The notes below the pieces were generated by a model, which saw only the letters and a program-made list of their open reading frames with translations, was not told the DNA's origin and made no database searches. A stretch of 64,000 nucleotides of DNA from Aselliscus stoliczkanus (lineage: Eukaryota > Chordata > Mammalia > Chiroptera > Hipposideridae): contig CM066730.1 of assembly GCA_033961575.1 (NCBI GenBank), positions 116,587,523 through 116,651,522 on the forward strand. The letters run 5' to 3'. Shown piece by piece: positions 12,601 through 25,800 of this stretch. The position numbers were made by a program, and so were the translations under genes. The first letter of the stretch is position 1, and the number at the start of each line of letters is the position of its first letter.

Positions 12601-15600
12601 GTGCATTCTTCCTGGTCATTTGAGCTGGGTACTGCAGGTGTGTCCTTTGTGTGGGTTTTGTGTGTCCTTCTGTTGTAGTTGAGCCTTGGTTGCTGTTTGC
12701 ACATCAGTGGGAGGGATTGTCCCTTGGGCTGATTATGAGGACTGGCCTTGACTACAGTGGAGGAGCTGTGGTTCAGGGGCTGACCCTATAAGAGCAGGGT
12801 TTGCTTTTGGTGTGTTTTTCTTGGAGATGGCCAGGTGATGCTCTGGCTTTGTCTGAAGCTGGTTACCAAGCATGCCAGCCATCTGGCCTCCTGGGAGAGG
12901 ACTCACTGCAGGCCAAGTTTAGCCACAGACTGTGTCCTGCCTGGGGCCACCTGGAATGAGCCACAAAGGAACCTGCAGATGTCTGCCACCCACACTGGGC
13001 TTGGAGTTGCCTTGAGAGGCCAAGCCTTGAACCAAGGCTGGCTGTCACTAGTGCTGGACTTAGGGCTGCTCAGCCAGAGGTACAGGAGACACTGAAGCCA
13101 AATCCTATTTGTTTGGGTTTTGTGAACTTTTGCGAGGTTATAGGAAAGTCCACAGCATTTGAGAGGTTATAGGAAAGTCCACAGTTGTTTGTACAGAAAA
13201 GCCACTGGAGGAGGCTTAGGTGTGCCTGAAAGTTTGGTGGGGCAGGGTCTCAGGAAATCACTAGGGTGGGGCAGACAAAAGGTGATAGCCAGTTTGATGG
13301 AGACCTAGATATGGTGTCTGCCTGTGCCTGCACACATGGAGGGGGAAGGCTCAACAAGGAAACAATGGCTTCCTCCAGGTCTCCCATCAGGGAAAAAGCT
13401 GCCTCTACAGCTGTCACCCTGAAGCCAGATAATTCAGTTCTTCCCTGTATGTCTTTGGTGCCTTTTGAGCTGCTGCCCCAGCACTAGAGCTAAGAGTGAG
13501 TGACTTCATCAGCAAGTAAGTCTGTGTGCAGGCCCTTTATGAGAAGTACCTGAGACTACAGGTGCCCTCCATCTCACTCAGCCAAAATTTCCACTGGTTT
13601 ACATGGCCAGAAGTTATGGGAACTTCGCTCTCTGGCATGGGAACACTGGGATGGGGTGCCTAGTGTGGGTCTGGGACCCCATGTTCTTTCAGGGGGACCT
13701 CAGCAGCCAAGATACCCCTCTTGATTTTTAACGGTGACATACGGGTGTGGGACCAGCCTGTTCTGTGTCTCTGCCCCTCCTATCAGTCTCAGAATGGGTT
13801 GTCCTGTATGTCTATAGTTGTAGGGCTTTGGTTCAGCTAGACTTCAGGTGATTCTCAATGATGGTTGTTCTGTAGTTTAGTTGTAATTGATGTGGTCCTG
13901 AGAGGAGGTGAACACAGCATTTATCTACTCTGCCATCTCTTTGCTTTTTTTTTTTTTTTTAATTTATTTTTCAAAATAGATTAAAGGAGAGTCTTTCCTC
14001 TTTCTATTTGCCTGGAAGATCAGGCACACTTCCACTGCATGGAGTGGAGAGTAGTTCTACATAGAATGGAGAATAGAAAATGACAGAAAACCCCAGCAAG
14101 AGAATGGCACCATTTTGCTGATAAGAAAGAACTAGGGAGCTGTCATTTTGATCACTAGGTCCATAATAATTAAAGTATCTAGACTCTTATTACAGTAAAA
14201 ATGACTTAATTCAGATGAGTTATGGAAGAAGGAATAAGGGGAGGCTAGGGTTTATTAGGGAAAGCCTTAATTATATAATACTTTATAGAAACAAAATATT
14301 ATTATACTAAAGTACATTAAAAAAAAACTTCATCTAACCTTACAAAGTAGCCTCCCCCTAAGCAGAACTCTTCTTCAGCAGATATTGGAAATATTGGGTT
14401 GTCAGAAAAGTTATGATGCATTTTTGCAATGAAAAACATAGAAAAAAATACGCCATGACTTTTCCTACAACCCAATAGAACCCTGTGGGGCAAACTCAGT
14501 TTTCAGCCTTGTTTTAGTTGGATTACTGTGTGTTTTGGTTTGGTTGAGTGGGTGTTTTGTGTGTTTTGGTTTGGCTTTAGAATAGCTATTGAAAAATTTG
14601 GAGATTTCACACAAAATTCCCAATGGCTGGATTCTCTTGACAAATGGGAGCACCTGGCAACAAGAGAGCTGACGAGTAGCTGTCTCCAGGGATGGGTATT
14701 CTCTAGGGCCACAGAACCCACTGCTCCCTAATAAGCTCTTACAAAAATTTAAAAAAATATATGTTGATTTGTTCAATAAACCTTTTCAATAAACTAAGTA
14801 TAAACTTTAGTTTTGCTCAAATTGAATGAGGGCAAATTCCAAATTGAAGAAAGTGTGACTTTATAAGGGTTTATAACATTAAGTGATTATAAAGCATTTT
14901 GTAACTGAAACTGCTAAAGAAACACATAAAGGCAGTATTTGAAATTTTTAGAGTATGCAGATGACTCTCCTTCATTACCTGAGGATGTATGGGATCAGAG
15001 AAACTCCAGAAAAGAATCAGTGATGGTTGCAGCAGTAATTTACCAGAAAAGTAGACTCTGTCTTCAAAGGAGAGTCGCACAGCCACTGACACAGCTATTA
15101 GTCCTAATTGAGACACAATTAGAAATGAAGATGTGCAGCAACTGTACATGGAGAAGTGCTTTTAGGTTTTGCTTTTCTACACAGACACTGTTCATTTCCC
15201 TTTCGATGAAACTTGAGTAAAAATATTCTACAGGAGACCAAGAGTTTTCTTAGAGCTCCACTGTTTAATATATGGTTTGCCAGTAACCACGTGTCACTTA
15301 TTTAGCACTTGAAATGCCCCTGTCCAAATTGAGATGTACTGTTAGTATAAACATTGGGCTTTGAAGATTTAGTAAGAAAAAAAATGTTTTTTGTTTGTTT
15401 GTTTGTTTGTTTGGTGAGGAAAGGGCTAATGGGAGGGGGAGAGAAGGAAGAAAGAGGGCAAGACCTCTCTCTCTCTGAAGTCCCACCTTCACACATTCCT
15501 ACCTCCCTTGGCTGCTCAGCCCTTTAAAGGAGGCATGTTTCCTATCTTGTCCAGTAATCAGAGAGGCAGAGTGTCAGGAGGAATAACATTAGCCTTGGGG

Positions 15601-16790
15601 GTCCCACAGTCCTGAGTCAAATCCAGATGTGGCACTGCACCAGCTGGATGACATGAACCAGTCAGTCACTTCCCTGAGTTGAGTTTGGTCCTCTCCTCAT
15701 AAAGTAGAGGTCACAGCAGTGTCCCACAGCATTGTTTGTAGGACACATGACTGAGAGAAGGTGGGGAAAGAAAATATTTGGCAGGTGCCTGGCACTCAGC
15801 AAATGGAAGGTGTCTTATTGAAATTGAGCTAATTTACAATTTTACACATAAAAGCAATGGGCTATCTCAATGTCATCACAAAGGGAATCACAGACTCTTC
15901 CATCTCACCGTAGATATCTGGATGCCATGAGACACAAGTGATCATTTTCTCTGATAGGTTGTGAAGGTCAGTGAAGGACTGGTACTCCTTCAGGTGGGCA
16001 TCAGACTTGTCCCCAAAGGTGCCTTCGTCTTCTGCCAGGCATTTCCAGTCATCAGTAAATGTGTTCATGATTTCATTTTGTTGCAGGGCTATTTCAACAC
16101 TATTTTGTAAAACAAAGCAATAAAGATGTTAGATTTTAGTATTCAATGATATATCTTTCAGCAGCTCCCCCTACTTCATTTATACTAAAAGAAAAAACTA
16201 TTCTCAATTGTATTTAGTAACTAAAGATTAACCCCATGTGGTGAAAATAAATGACTTAAAAGAAACAAATAATTCATGGCAGTGTGCTACTCAGAACTCC
16301 TAAGAACTTGCTGTTCAGGGTGTGATTAGCCAACAGCCTCTAGCACCTTCACTATCTGCCTTGGTTCCTAAGCCAAGGCCTGCTCTCTCCAGGCCAGTGA
16401 GCACAGCAGCTGTGAGGACAGCAGGGCCTGCCAGTTCTGCCTCCTGCAGGACTCCTCCAACCAGCCATCTTCACTCTGTAGCCCCTTGTTGGGCTGGCTG
16501 AGATGGTCTGAAGCTCTCCCTGCCCAATCCTGCTTCCCTTTCCTTTATTTTTCACAGTGTGACCCGCAGTGAACCTCTCCTTTGAACTTGGTTTCATTCA
16601 TTTCCTGAAAACTCCAAATTGACAGAAAAGGCAATTTGCTTAGCCATATTCAGTACCAAATGATCACATGTATGAATTATTATACTAATATGTAATTAGG
16701 ATTATATATATATATGTGTGTATATATGTATTTACATATATAATTTAAAACAACAAATAAGAGATTCTTAAGGGGAGATTTGGAGTTTAG

Positions 16791-16840
<50 letters not shown>

Positions 16841-19800
16841 GTTTAGTTGTCACAGTACCTGGGAGGAGCTAATGTATTTAATTCCATTACTAAACCTCAT
16901 GTAATGCATGAGACAGTCCCTAAAATGAAGAATTATCCTGCTAAAAATGTTAATATTGCTTCTTAAGAAAACAATCTGAGTGCTAGGGATCCTGGCTTGA
17001 CAGGCTCCTGTTTTAAAAGTTATTATAAGTTACTATAATGCTTATTGTCCCTTCATATGCTTAGGTTTGAAAGCTCAGCTCACTCCCAAGTCCTCTAGGA
17101 GCTTTCCTACCATTAGAACACCACCCAGAGTTTTACCCTAATGACTGAAAGTCCAAATAGCTTGGTATTTTAATAGGTGTGGTAAGCGGAAAGAGTGGTA
17201 TCTCAATTACAAATGTCCTATAATAAGAAAAAATGCTTTATTTAGACAAAGTAAACACTACATATGATAATAGATAATCCTACAATGTAGTTAAACAAGG
17301 GTACCATTTAATGCCTCTGTCACTAAGCATTAACACTACCTTTCCCTGTTTAATGAAATACTCTTGGCTAAATCCCTCTATCTAGTTTCATCCTTGAAAC
17401 TAGAAGCATTTCTAGGACCAGCAGCATTAGCGTGACACGGAAGTAGTTAGAAACAGTCACAGGCTCCACCCCAAATCTACTGAGTCAGAACCTGCTTTTT
17501 AACAAGATGCCCAGGTGGTTCACGTGCACATTAAAATTGGAATAAGCCTTTGTAGGTAGGGTAGAGTCACACCTTGGAGCTTCAAAATTTAAACCTAGTT
17601 TCAAGTAGAAGCATTTGTGGGCATTTTCAAGATCTTATTTCTTTCTGTTTCAGCCTGAATGAGAGAGGAATTCCCAAGAGAGAAGTTAGGGGCTTTGGTT
17701 TGGTTTCCTGATTCTTCCCTCTCAGGCAGAAGGAGGAAGGAATTCACAAGGGAGAAGGGAAGACAGCACGTTTGCTCTGGTTTCCCTGCACTCTGCTGCT
17801 TGATTCCTGAGAGGGATGAATCGGAGGCTGGCAAAACTGTTGTCTGAGATAAAGCTGATGAATATCATTGTTTTGTTGTTGTTGTTGTTTTCTTTTTTTG
17901 TTTTTAGTTCCCAAATGAAAGTTTCTTAGTTGCTTTGAGAATCCCCTGGAAGTTTCTATCTCTCCTTTCCCATGAGTTCCTTCTTTTGCAAATCATGCTT
18001 CCCATAGGTTCGTTCTGGATAAATTTCTATGAGAAAGAAATAACTCATTTCGGAAAGGGCTCTTTTCCAGAACAAAACTAAGCTTATATTAAATTAAAAA
18101 AAAATTAAATGCTCTTTTTTTCTAAAACAATTTTAGAATGTGGAGAATGGCAGTGATATAAACATGGGTTTCTGATATATTCTTGGCCAGTGCTATTATA
18201 ATTTCTGTGCCAGTTTCCTTCTTTCTTAGATAGTTCTGACTTCTCCTTCCCACATCTCAGGGAATGCATTATATTCCTCTTTTTATAAGCATGGCACTTC
18301 AAAGAGGAGAATAAAAGGTCAAGACTAAAGATAATACACAATGTGGATAATTGAAAATTGGTTATAGTCCATTTATTCCCTCTAAATGGAGTATACAGAG
18401 ACAAACTTCTCATTTTTAATGTTCTTATGAGGAAAAAATTAAATAACTACTTAATTTTGATATGGGGAAAAAGAAAACTTAGGTTTTCTTGTTTCCTTTT
18501 GTTTACCCACATAGAAACAAACAAACAAACAAAAAACTATAGATAGCATGCTTCCCATGAGTGGCATATAATTAATGCACTCTCTAAATCATTGATGATT
18601 TTTTTAACCAGATTCTCCCTAAACATGGATAATTTTCAGGACAATTAATCCAGTCTGAAAGAACTAATGATGTTTTCTTAAAAATAAAAAAGCATAACTT
18701 GGGCTATCTATGAACTTGACCACCAAATTTTTAATTTTGGAAACAAATGAAAACCAACCTATTGGGTACAATTCACAGGTCTGTGCATCATTGGTTCCAC
18801 TTCTCTGAAGTCTGGCTGATGTCAGCTTGGTGAGAACTTGTCAAGTTCCATCTCTGGTTTAGAAGCCCCAAGGCTCGGATGGTCTTAGCACCACTGTAAG
18901 GGGCGTTTTGAAGACACCTCTCTTAAAGAGTGGTAGCCACACAGGAATTATGGATAAGGATGACATATCCAAGAAGTATACCCAAATTGAATTTAGGTTC
19001 TTTTTTTTATAGCTGAGCCATCCTGCCACCTGTTGGCAGCTCAGCAGTAGCTCAGCTCGGGCTGGGCCTTGAACTGCTGTTGCTCAGAACTCATCTCGCA
19101 CTCTTGAGCGAGCCCTTAACTAACTGAGCCACTCAGCCAGCCCCTTCTTCTTCTTTTTTTTTTTTTAATTTAGGTTCTTATTTACAAAGATATTTTTGTA
19201 AATTCCCATCATCATTGTAATAATCATCCTTAACATCGACAGCATCCTCAACTTCATAATCTTATAAAAGTCAATGACGCTAAAAAGGGGAGCAAGGAGT
19301 GGGGAAAAAGACTTAAGTAAAAGAATCCATGGTAAATGGCTGTTATGAAAACATCCTCACATTCTCAATTGTATACATCGTCCAGGTTTACACTGTTTGG
19401 TGTGGTCCTAGCTTTCGAGGTCTAAGATTTTGCTTGGCAATAGAGGAGAAAGAAAGACTGAGAATCTGTGGAGAATGTCATGTGCTCACGCATACCTGAT
19501 AACTGTCATAATACTTTCTATCTAGATACCATGTATTAAGCTATTTTTACAGATCTATTATTGTAACTAAATATGCACATTTCATGTTTTATTTAAAAAA
19601 TTTAATATACAATTTTTACCTTATGGACACGTTGTTAAGAAAATCAGTTACAGGCTTTGATTGTCCAAGTATTTCTTTTTCCTCTTCTAAAAATTCTCTT
19701 GGATAATATTGCATAGTAGCATTTTGGGGATATGTCCTAATATATTATAAGAGAATTGAACACAAAAAATTAGATCAAAGAAAAGCAAATATAGGTCATG

Positions 19801-22800
19801 TCAGGTTAAAGATTTATCTTGGTGACAGTGTTATGATATTATCTTACATTTAAATTCTATATATTCATTTTTTTCTTTATCCTAAATAATTGATATTAAC
19901 TGCCATTCACAGTATCTGTGTATTTCTCTCAAACATTATCAGTAAGCTCTTATGTTTGTTTGTTTTTTAACGTTTACAGCAGAGGACAGTTTATTAGATT
20001 AGAAAGTAACAGCTCTCAAAACGAGAGGGGGTCCCAACTGGGGTGCCCCAGTAAGCTCTTATTTTTTAAAAATTTTATTTATATATCATTCATATCATTT
20101 CAAACTCACAGAAAAGTTGTAAGAAGTCTCATCAACTCAAGGCTTTTCCCCCTGTGCTATCTAATACACTGCCTGGCTCACCTTATTTTAATATCGTACC
20201 ATTCTGCCTCTCTTGCATCAGGAGCTGCCACGTTCCCTACTGTCAGCCATAGAGAACCATCTCTCTGTCTATCACTGCTACTCTCTCCATGTACCCAGGC
20301 TGGTCTCATGGTCCCATGCAAACTCCATTTCCCCCCTATCCCTGAGTGGTTCAGGTTGTTTTTATAATTTGGGCTGATTCCCCTTTCTCTACATCTCCAA
20401 ATCATATTCAACATTCATGGCTTATCTTCTATAAATCTAAAATTATTTCAAAATAAAAAGTTTTTTTTGAAAAATACTAAAATAATGCATAGCTTAGCTA
20501 AACATGTCTTCAAATTTATACAGTATTCAAAGCCTAACTCAAGTCCCCAAAGCATTCCCTCAGCAATCCATTTCACATCAGTTCATTCACTGGACTGATT
20601 TTAAGCAAGAGCTTGATGTGTGAAATGATACAGGTGAGCCAATGAGTACACTCTGGGTCCTCAGTGCTCTGATAAAGATACCTCTAGGCTCTAGTGGGGT
20701 CCTAGAGGAGGGAGGGATCAACTCTACCTGGTGTTTCCAGGAAAACACTGAGGAGGGGCCACTGAACTTAAAGGGTGAATGGAGTTCCCCAGCTGGACAA
20801 GGCAGTAAAGGGTATTTAGTGCAGAGGAACAGCATTAGAAAAAGCAGGAAGATATGGATGGGCGGGTATTTTGGAAGCAGCTCATAGGGCTAGAGCCCAG
20901 TAGACTTGTTTGGGAACAAGGGACAATGAGGCTGGAGAGGCTGACAGTGCCTTGTCATGCAGGAAGGGGGACCTTATATGCTATCCCAAGGGCTCTGGAG
21001 CCAAAGAAGAGATTTAGACAGTGAACTAACACAGTCTGATTTAATATGTAAGAATGGTGATTTAGGTAGTAGAACAGAGCAGTTAGGCGGCAATGGTAAT
21101 ATTCCAAAACAACAAAAGAAATCAGTACTGTAATTATTAACAGCATCCATCACTTTCCCACTTCATAGGAAGTCATCCTGCTACCTGTTGGCAGCTCAGC
21201 GGCAGCTCAGCTCGGGCTGGGCATCAAACTGCTGTTGCTCAGAGCTCAGCTTGCACTCTTGAGTGAGCTCTTAACCAACTGAACCACTTGGCCGGCCCTT
21301 GTAGCTCATTTTCCTATTAAGATTTTAAAAGTATTGTTGAATGCAGTAAGATCTTCCTGAACTGAATTACTCTGTGGAGATCTACGTCATCACTGTCAAT
21401 CCTTTCCTATTTATTATGAAGCTCTCTCAAAATAGTCATAGATATTGCTCGATTTTGCTATAATTGTCTTTGAAAATACATAAAGCTGTCGCATACTTAC
21501 CATCTCGTCTGAGTACTTGTGTCCTTGACGTGGGGGACTGCTTGCATGCCAACATCTTTCTCAAGTTTCATAAGGGTAAAATTTTTATCTGGGTAGGCTG
21601 TACATTCCATATAGGCATCTTTTACGCTGGAAGCATTCTGGTCACTGAACTTAATTGGTGCACCAAATTCACTTCGTTTTCGAGAAATCATATATGTAAT
21701 CTGCAACACAAGGAAACAGTAAAGGGAGCATAATCAAGTCCCTGGAGAGAAATGGGTGTGTGGTAGGCAACACGGGTGCTCTGCCCAGATCCTTTCAGAC
21801 CTCTGTATACTTTCTGTGCATCCCCCCAGCTCTGTGTGCTTTCTGTTCCCATGGCCACTACCTGCTACTCTTCTGTGAAGCACTGCTTCAGGGCTGCCAA
21901 GACCACTTTACCCACAGGTACAAACAACAGGAGGTAACGGCCTATTTACATCCTAACCCATGATGGACTGATAGGAGACATACACAGACTGACAATTAAG
22001 TTCGCGAACTCATCCTACAAAAAGTGCCACATACCTCATTGCTGAATATCACTATGGTCACCTTTGAGGTACTCCCCTTGGGAGGCTATGCACCGATGCC
22101 AGCACCTAGTCTACCCTTTAAGCAATTGTGGAACTCTTTTTCTGGAATGGTCATCAGACCTGTCGTCGTATTACCCTTGATGTCCTGAATGGCATCAAAA
22201 TGTCTTCCTTTCAACATTTCCTTTATCTTTGGGTAAAGAAAGAAGTCATTGGGGGCCAGCTCAGGTGAGTAGGGAGGGTGTTCCAATACAGTTACTTGTT
22301 TACTAGCTAAAAACTCCCTCACAGACAGTGCCCAGTGCTGTTTGAGCTGGTGCATTGTCTTGATGCAAGAGCCATGAATTGTTGGCGAAAAGTTCAGGTC
22401 GTCTAACTTTTTCACGCAGCCTTTTCAGCACTTCTATATAGTCAACTTGGTTAACTGTTTGTCCAGTTGGTACAAATTCATAATGAATAATCCCTCTAAT
22501 ATCAAAAAAAGGTTAGCAATAATGTTGCAACAAGTTTGCGAACTTAATTGTCACACCTCGTAAGTAAACGTACGTCCTTTGCTTCTGTTTGGGACAACTC
22601 GAAGGCATACATTACTCTCCAGAGTTCCCCTAGGGGTTCAGGCTGAAATCTTCGCTCTGCTGAAATGTTGCCTGAGATTGCACCCTTGCAGGACTTCTGC
22701 CACATCCCTGATGCCTTTCCTATTCTGGCATGAGGTGCTTTCAAAATAAATCACTCACATTGAAATCCTCCTCTTAGGCAATGCCACTGTGTCAGTTTCC

Positions 22801-25800
22801 TAGGGTGGCTGTAACCAAGTACCACAGACAGCGTGGCTTAAAACAACAGGAATTCATTCTCTCATAGTTGTGGAGGCTAGAAGTCCAAGATCAAGGTGTG
22901 GAGATTCATTTTTTTCTGAGGGCTCTGAGGGAGGATCTGTTCCTTGCCTTTCTCCGAGCTTCTGGTGATGCCAGCAATCCTTGGTGGTCCTTGGCTTGTA
23001 GATACAGCACTCCATTCTCTGTCTCCTTCTGCTCTTGCTGTGTCTCTATGTCTTCACATGGTCCTCTTTTTATAAGAACGCCAGTCATAATGGAATAGCA
23101 CCCTCCCATTTCTTTCTTTCTTTTTTTTAAAAAAGATTTTATTGGGGAATTGGGGGAGGGGAACAGCATTGGGGTATCAGGGAAGGGCAACAGATAAGTT
23201 GCTGTTCTTTTGTTCTTCTGTCTAGTTGTGGAGGACGTTGCTTTACTGGCCCATGTTGGTATCATCATTGTACTGTTCCCGGGTGAGGCAGATCGCTCGC
23301 TGGCCTCAGGACGGCTGCTCACGGTGGCTCTTGGCCTCTCATGCTGGCTGCAAGCCACTCATTGTAGCCTACAGCAGCCCACTGCAGCAGGGTCTGCAGC
23401 TATGCCGTCACCAGCAACTCTCAGCAGTCCAGCTCCAGATGGAACTGTTGTTCACCATCTTAGCTGTAGAGGGCAGTGTCACTGGCCCTCACATGTGGGA
23501 TCTGAACCTGGGCCCTGCTGCGCAGAGCTGGCATCCCAAGCCAGCTCTTAACCAATATGCCACTCGGCCAGCCCAACCCCTCCCATTTCTTAATAGGATC
23601 ACATTCTTAGGTACTGGGAGTTAGGACTTCATATCTTTTGGGGGAACACAATTCAACCAATAACCATTCAACCAAAGAGCATGACCATTCTTCTATCAAA
23701 AGAAAAACCACATGCACATAGCGTGCATAGCGAACTTTACAGATCCTTCAGGAAAAAGTGTTGTTCCGCTATAGGGAGGTAATAAATGGAGATAATATTC
23801 AAATCTCTGACCTGTTTTGTAGATTCCTTAACTGATTCTTCCTCAATTTCTTTTTCACTGCCCAAAGAAACCCACGGTTTAGAGATAGGCGGTTTATAAA
23901 TAAGTATGCTTTCAGGAACACGCTCTTTAGATTCTTTATGTTCTTGCTCTTCTGATACTGCTGGGGGCTAGAGCAAAATAAATAGCATTCTAAAATATAT
24001 GACCAATTTTAGATTACAGAGACATGTGTATATTGTGCAATAAACTTTACTTGTACATTAATTCATTAGGCACTTCCTTGTTATTTTTCTTCTTTGTTGG
24101 TTCATGCTTTTTGATTATTAGAAGGAAGCTAAGGAAAAAAAGGAAGAATAAAGAACAGAAAAGAAAGATATCAAGGATATCGAGAGAAGATGAAAAAAGA
24201 TGGGAGAGTAGAAAAGGAAAAGATATGTCATAAGAAAAAAGCATGTACTGCATATCTTTATGAATATGGAAACTAAACAATGTAAAATATACAAGTAGTT
24301 TTCTGATTTAATGAAATTTCTTTGATAAGTATTAATAAACATGGTATCCATGAAATAGTAAGTGAATATTTTTAAATCAAGATATCCACTTTGTTGGGCC
24401 AGCCGAGTGGTGCAGTGGTTAAGAGCTGGCTTGGGACACCAGAGGCCCCGGTTTGGATCCCACATATGAGGGCCAGTGACACTGCCCTCTAAAAAAACAA
24501 CAACAACAAAAAAGATATCCACAAAGAGATATACAGAGAGACATATATCAATATCTCTATCTATCTATCTACAGAATAAGTATGAATAGATGAATGAATT
24601 GATATATTGTGTTATAATCATAAAATAAAACCCCATAAAGCAGTTCCAATAAAAAGAAACTTTTCTACATATATATGATATCTAAATGGATATCAACATG
24701 GATAATCCTAGGGTTTTATAATTCAGTGAAAAACAAAAGTTGTAGAATTATTTATATAATTTTATGTGACTTTTAAATAAAATAATAAAACACATTATTA
24801 TTTGTGGCATACATATATGGTAAAAATATAAAATCATGGACAGGGAGGATATATAACAAGTTTTGAATAATGGTACCTTATAGACAGAAGTGAGGAAAAT
24901 AGAATTAGGGAGGATACAAGAGTGAGTGGAACACTATTATATTTAATTTCTTTTAAAAAACTGAAGGAAATATGGTAAGATATTAATATTTGTTAATTCT
25001 GAGTGGTGATTGTATGGATATTATACTATTCTCTGTACTTTGTCTATACATTTGAAAATATTTCACTATACAGTCATGAGCTGCATAATGATGTTTTGGT
25101 CAATGACAATGGTTCCATGAGATTATAAAGGAGCTGAAAAATTCCTATTACCTAGTGACACTGAAGCCATAGTAACGTCCTAACAAAATGCATTTCTCAA
25201 ATGTTGGTGGTGGTGCTGGTGTAAACAAACCTACTGGGCTGCCGGACATATGAAAGTATAGCACATACAATTAACGTACATTACATAATACTTGATAATG
25301 CTAATAAACAACTACTACGTTACTGGTTTATGTATTAACTATACTATACTTTTTATCCTTGTTTTAGAGTATACTCTTTCTACTTATTTTGAAGAAAATT
25401 TTGTTGTAAAACAGTATGTTGTGTTACAACAGCAGCAGCCTTAAACATCTCATTTACCACATCTCTTGATTGCATTGTTTTCTCTTGTGCTTCATTTAAT
25501 CTCATGTTTTGTACAGTGACAAGCTGTACAGGCTTGTAGCCTAGGAGCAATAGGGTATACCATCTATGGTTGTGTGAGGGCACTTTATGATGTTCACACA
25601 ATGAGGAAATCATATGACAATGTATTTCTCAGAACCTGTCCTGTGGTTAAGCGGCACAAGACTTTAGTAAAAAATTTAAAAACACAACTATAAAAATAAA
25701 ATTGAAAATGTTAAGGCTAAGTAAATGATTACTTTGAATTAAAAAGTGTTAGATATTTTAAAATCCGAAGCTTCCTGTATTTTTCTTGTTTTTTGGATAA

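Larger units (their letters stand above)
9796..13946 (-). mobile_element. Chimeric L1: 5'UTR-ORF1 stump-second 5'UTR-3'UTR, ORF2 absent
   Basis: Read on the minus strand: an L1 5' end at about 13937 (AGATGGCAGAGTAGATAAA) and GC-rich 5' UTR to about 12500; ORF1 codons from 12495 to about 12036; a second L1 5' end (AAGATGGCAGAATAG, about 12025) with a second GC-rich 5' UTR to about 10440; then a jump into an L1 3' UTR (10431-9835) and a T-run. The two 5' UTRs share their start and order of words (e.g. reversed GTTCAGCTAGACTTCAGGTG at 11920 and 13831) but are diverged. TCTTTGCTT is present at both outer edges (9796-9804, 13938-13946). Same orientation as DNAI3, in its intron 10. Confidence 0.85.

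Noticed and set aside
16793..16837. CRISPR-like or structured repeat array
   Set aside because: Plain dinucleotide microsatellite; no spaced direct repeats anywhere in the window.
19918..20367. 149-codon plus-strand ORF
   Set aside because: Crosses the 95-bp retroposed insert and old L1-like sequence; no recognisable motif.
22906..23624. Overlapping ORFs of 113-150 codons on both strands
   Set aside because: They run through the MLT1 LTR and composite SINE; translations have no domain and change register with the repeat borders.
24415..24500. tRNA gene
   Set aside because: The tRNA-like head belongs to a SINE flanked by a target duplication and followed by an A tail; it does not form a complete tRNA.
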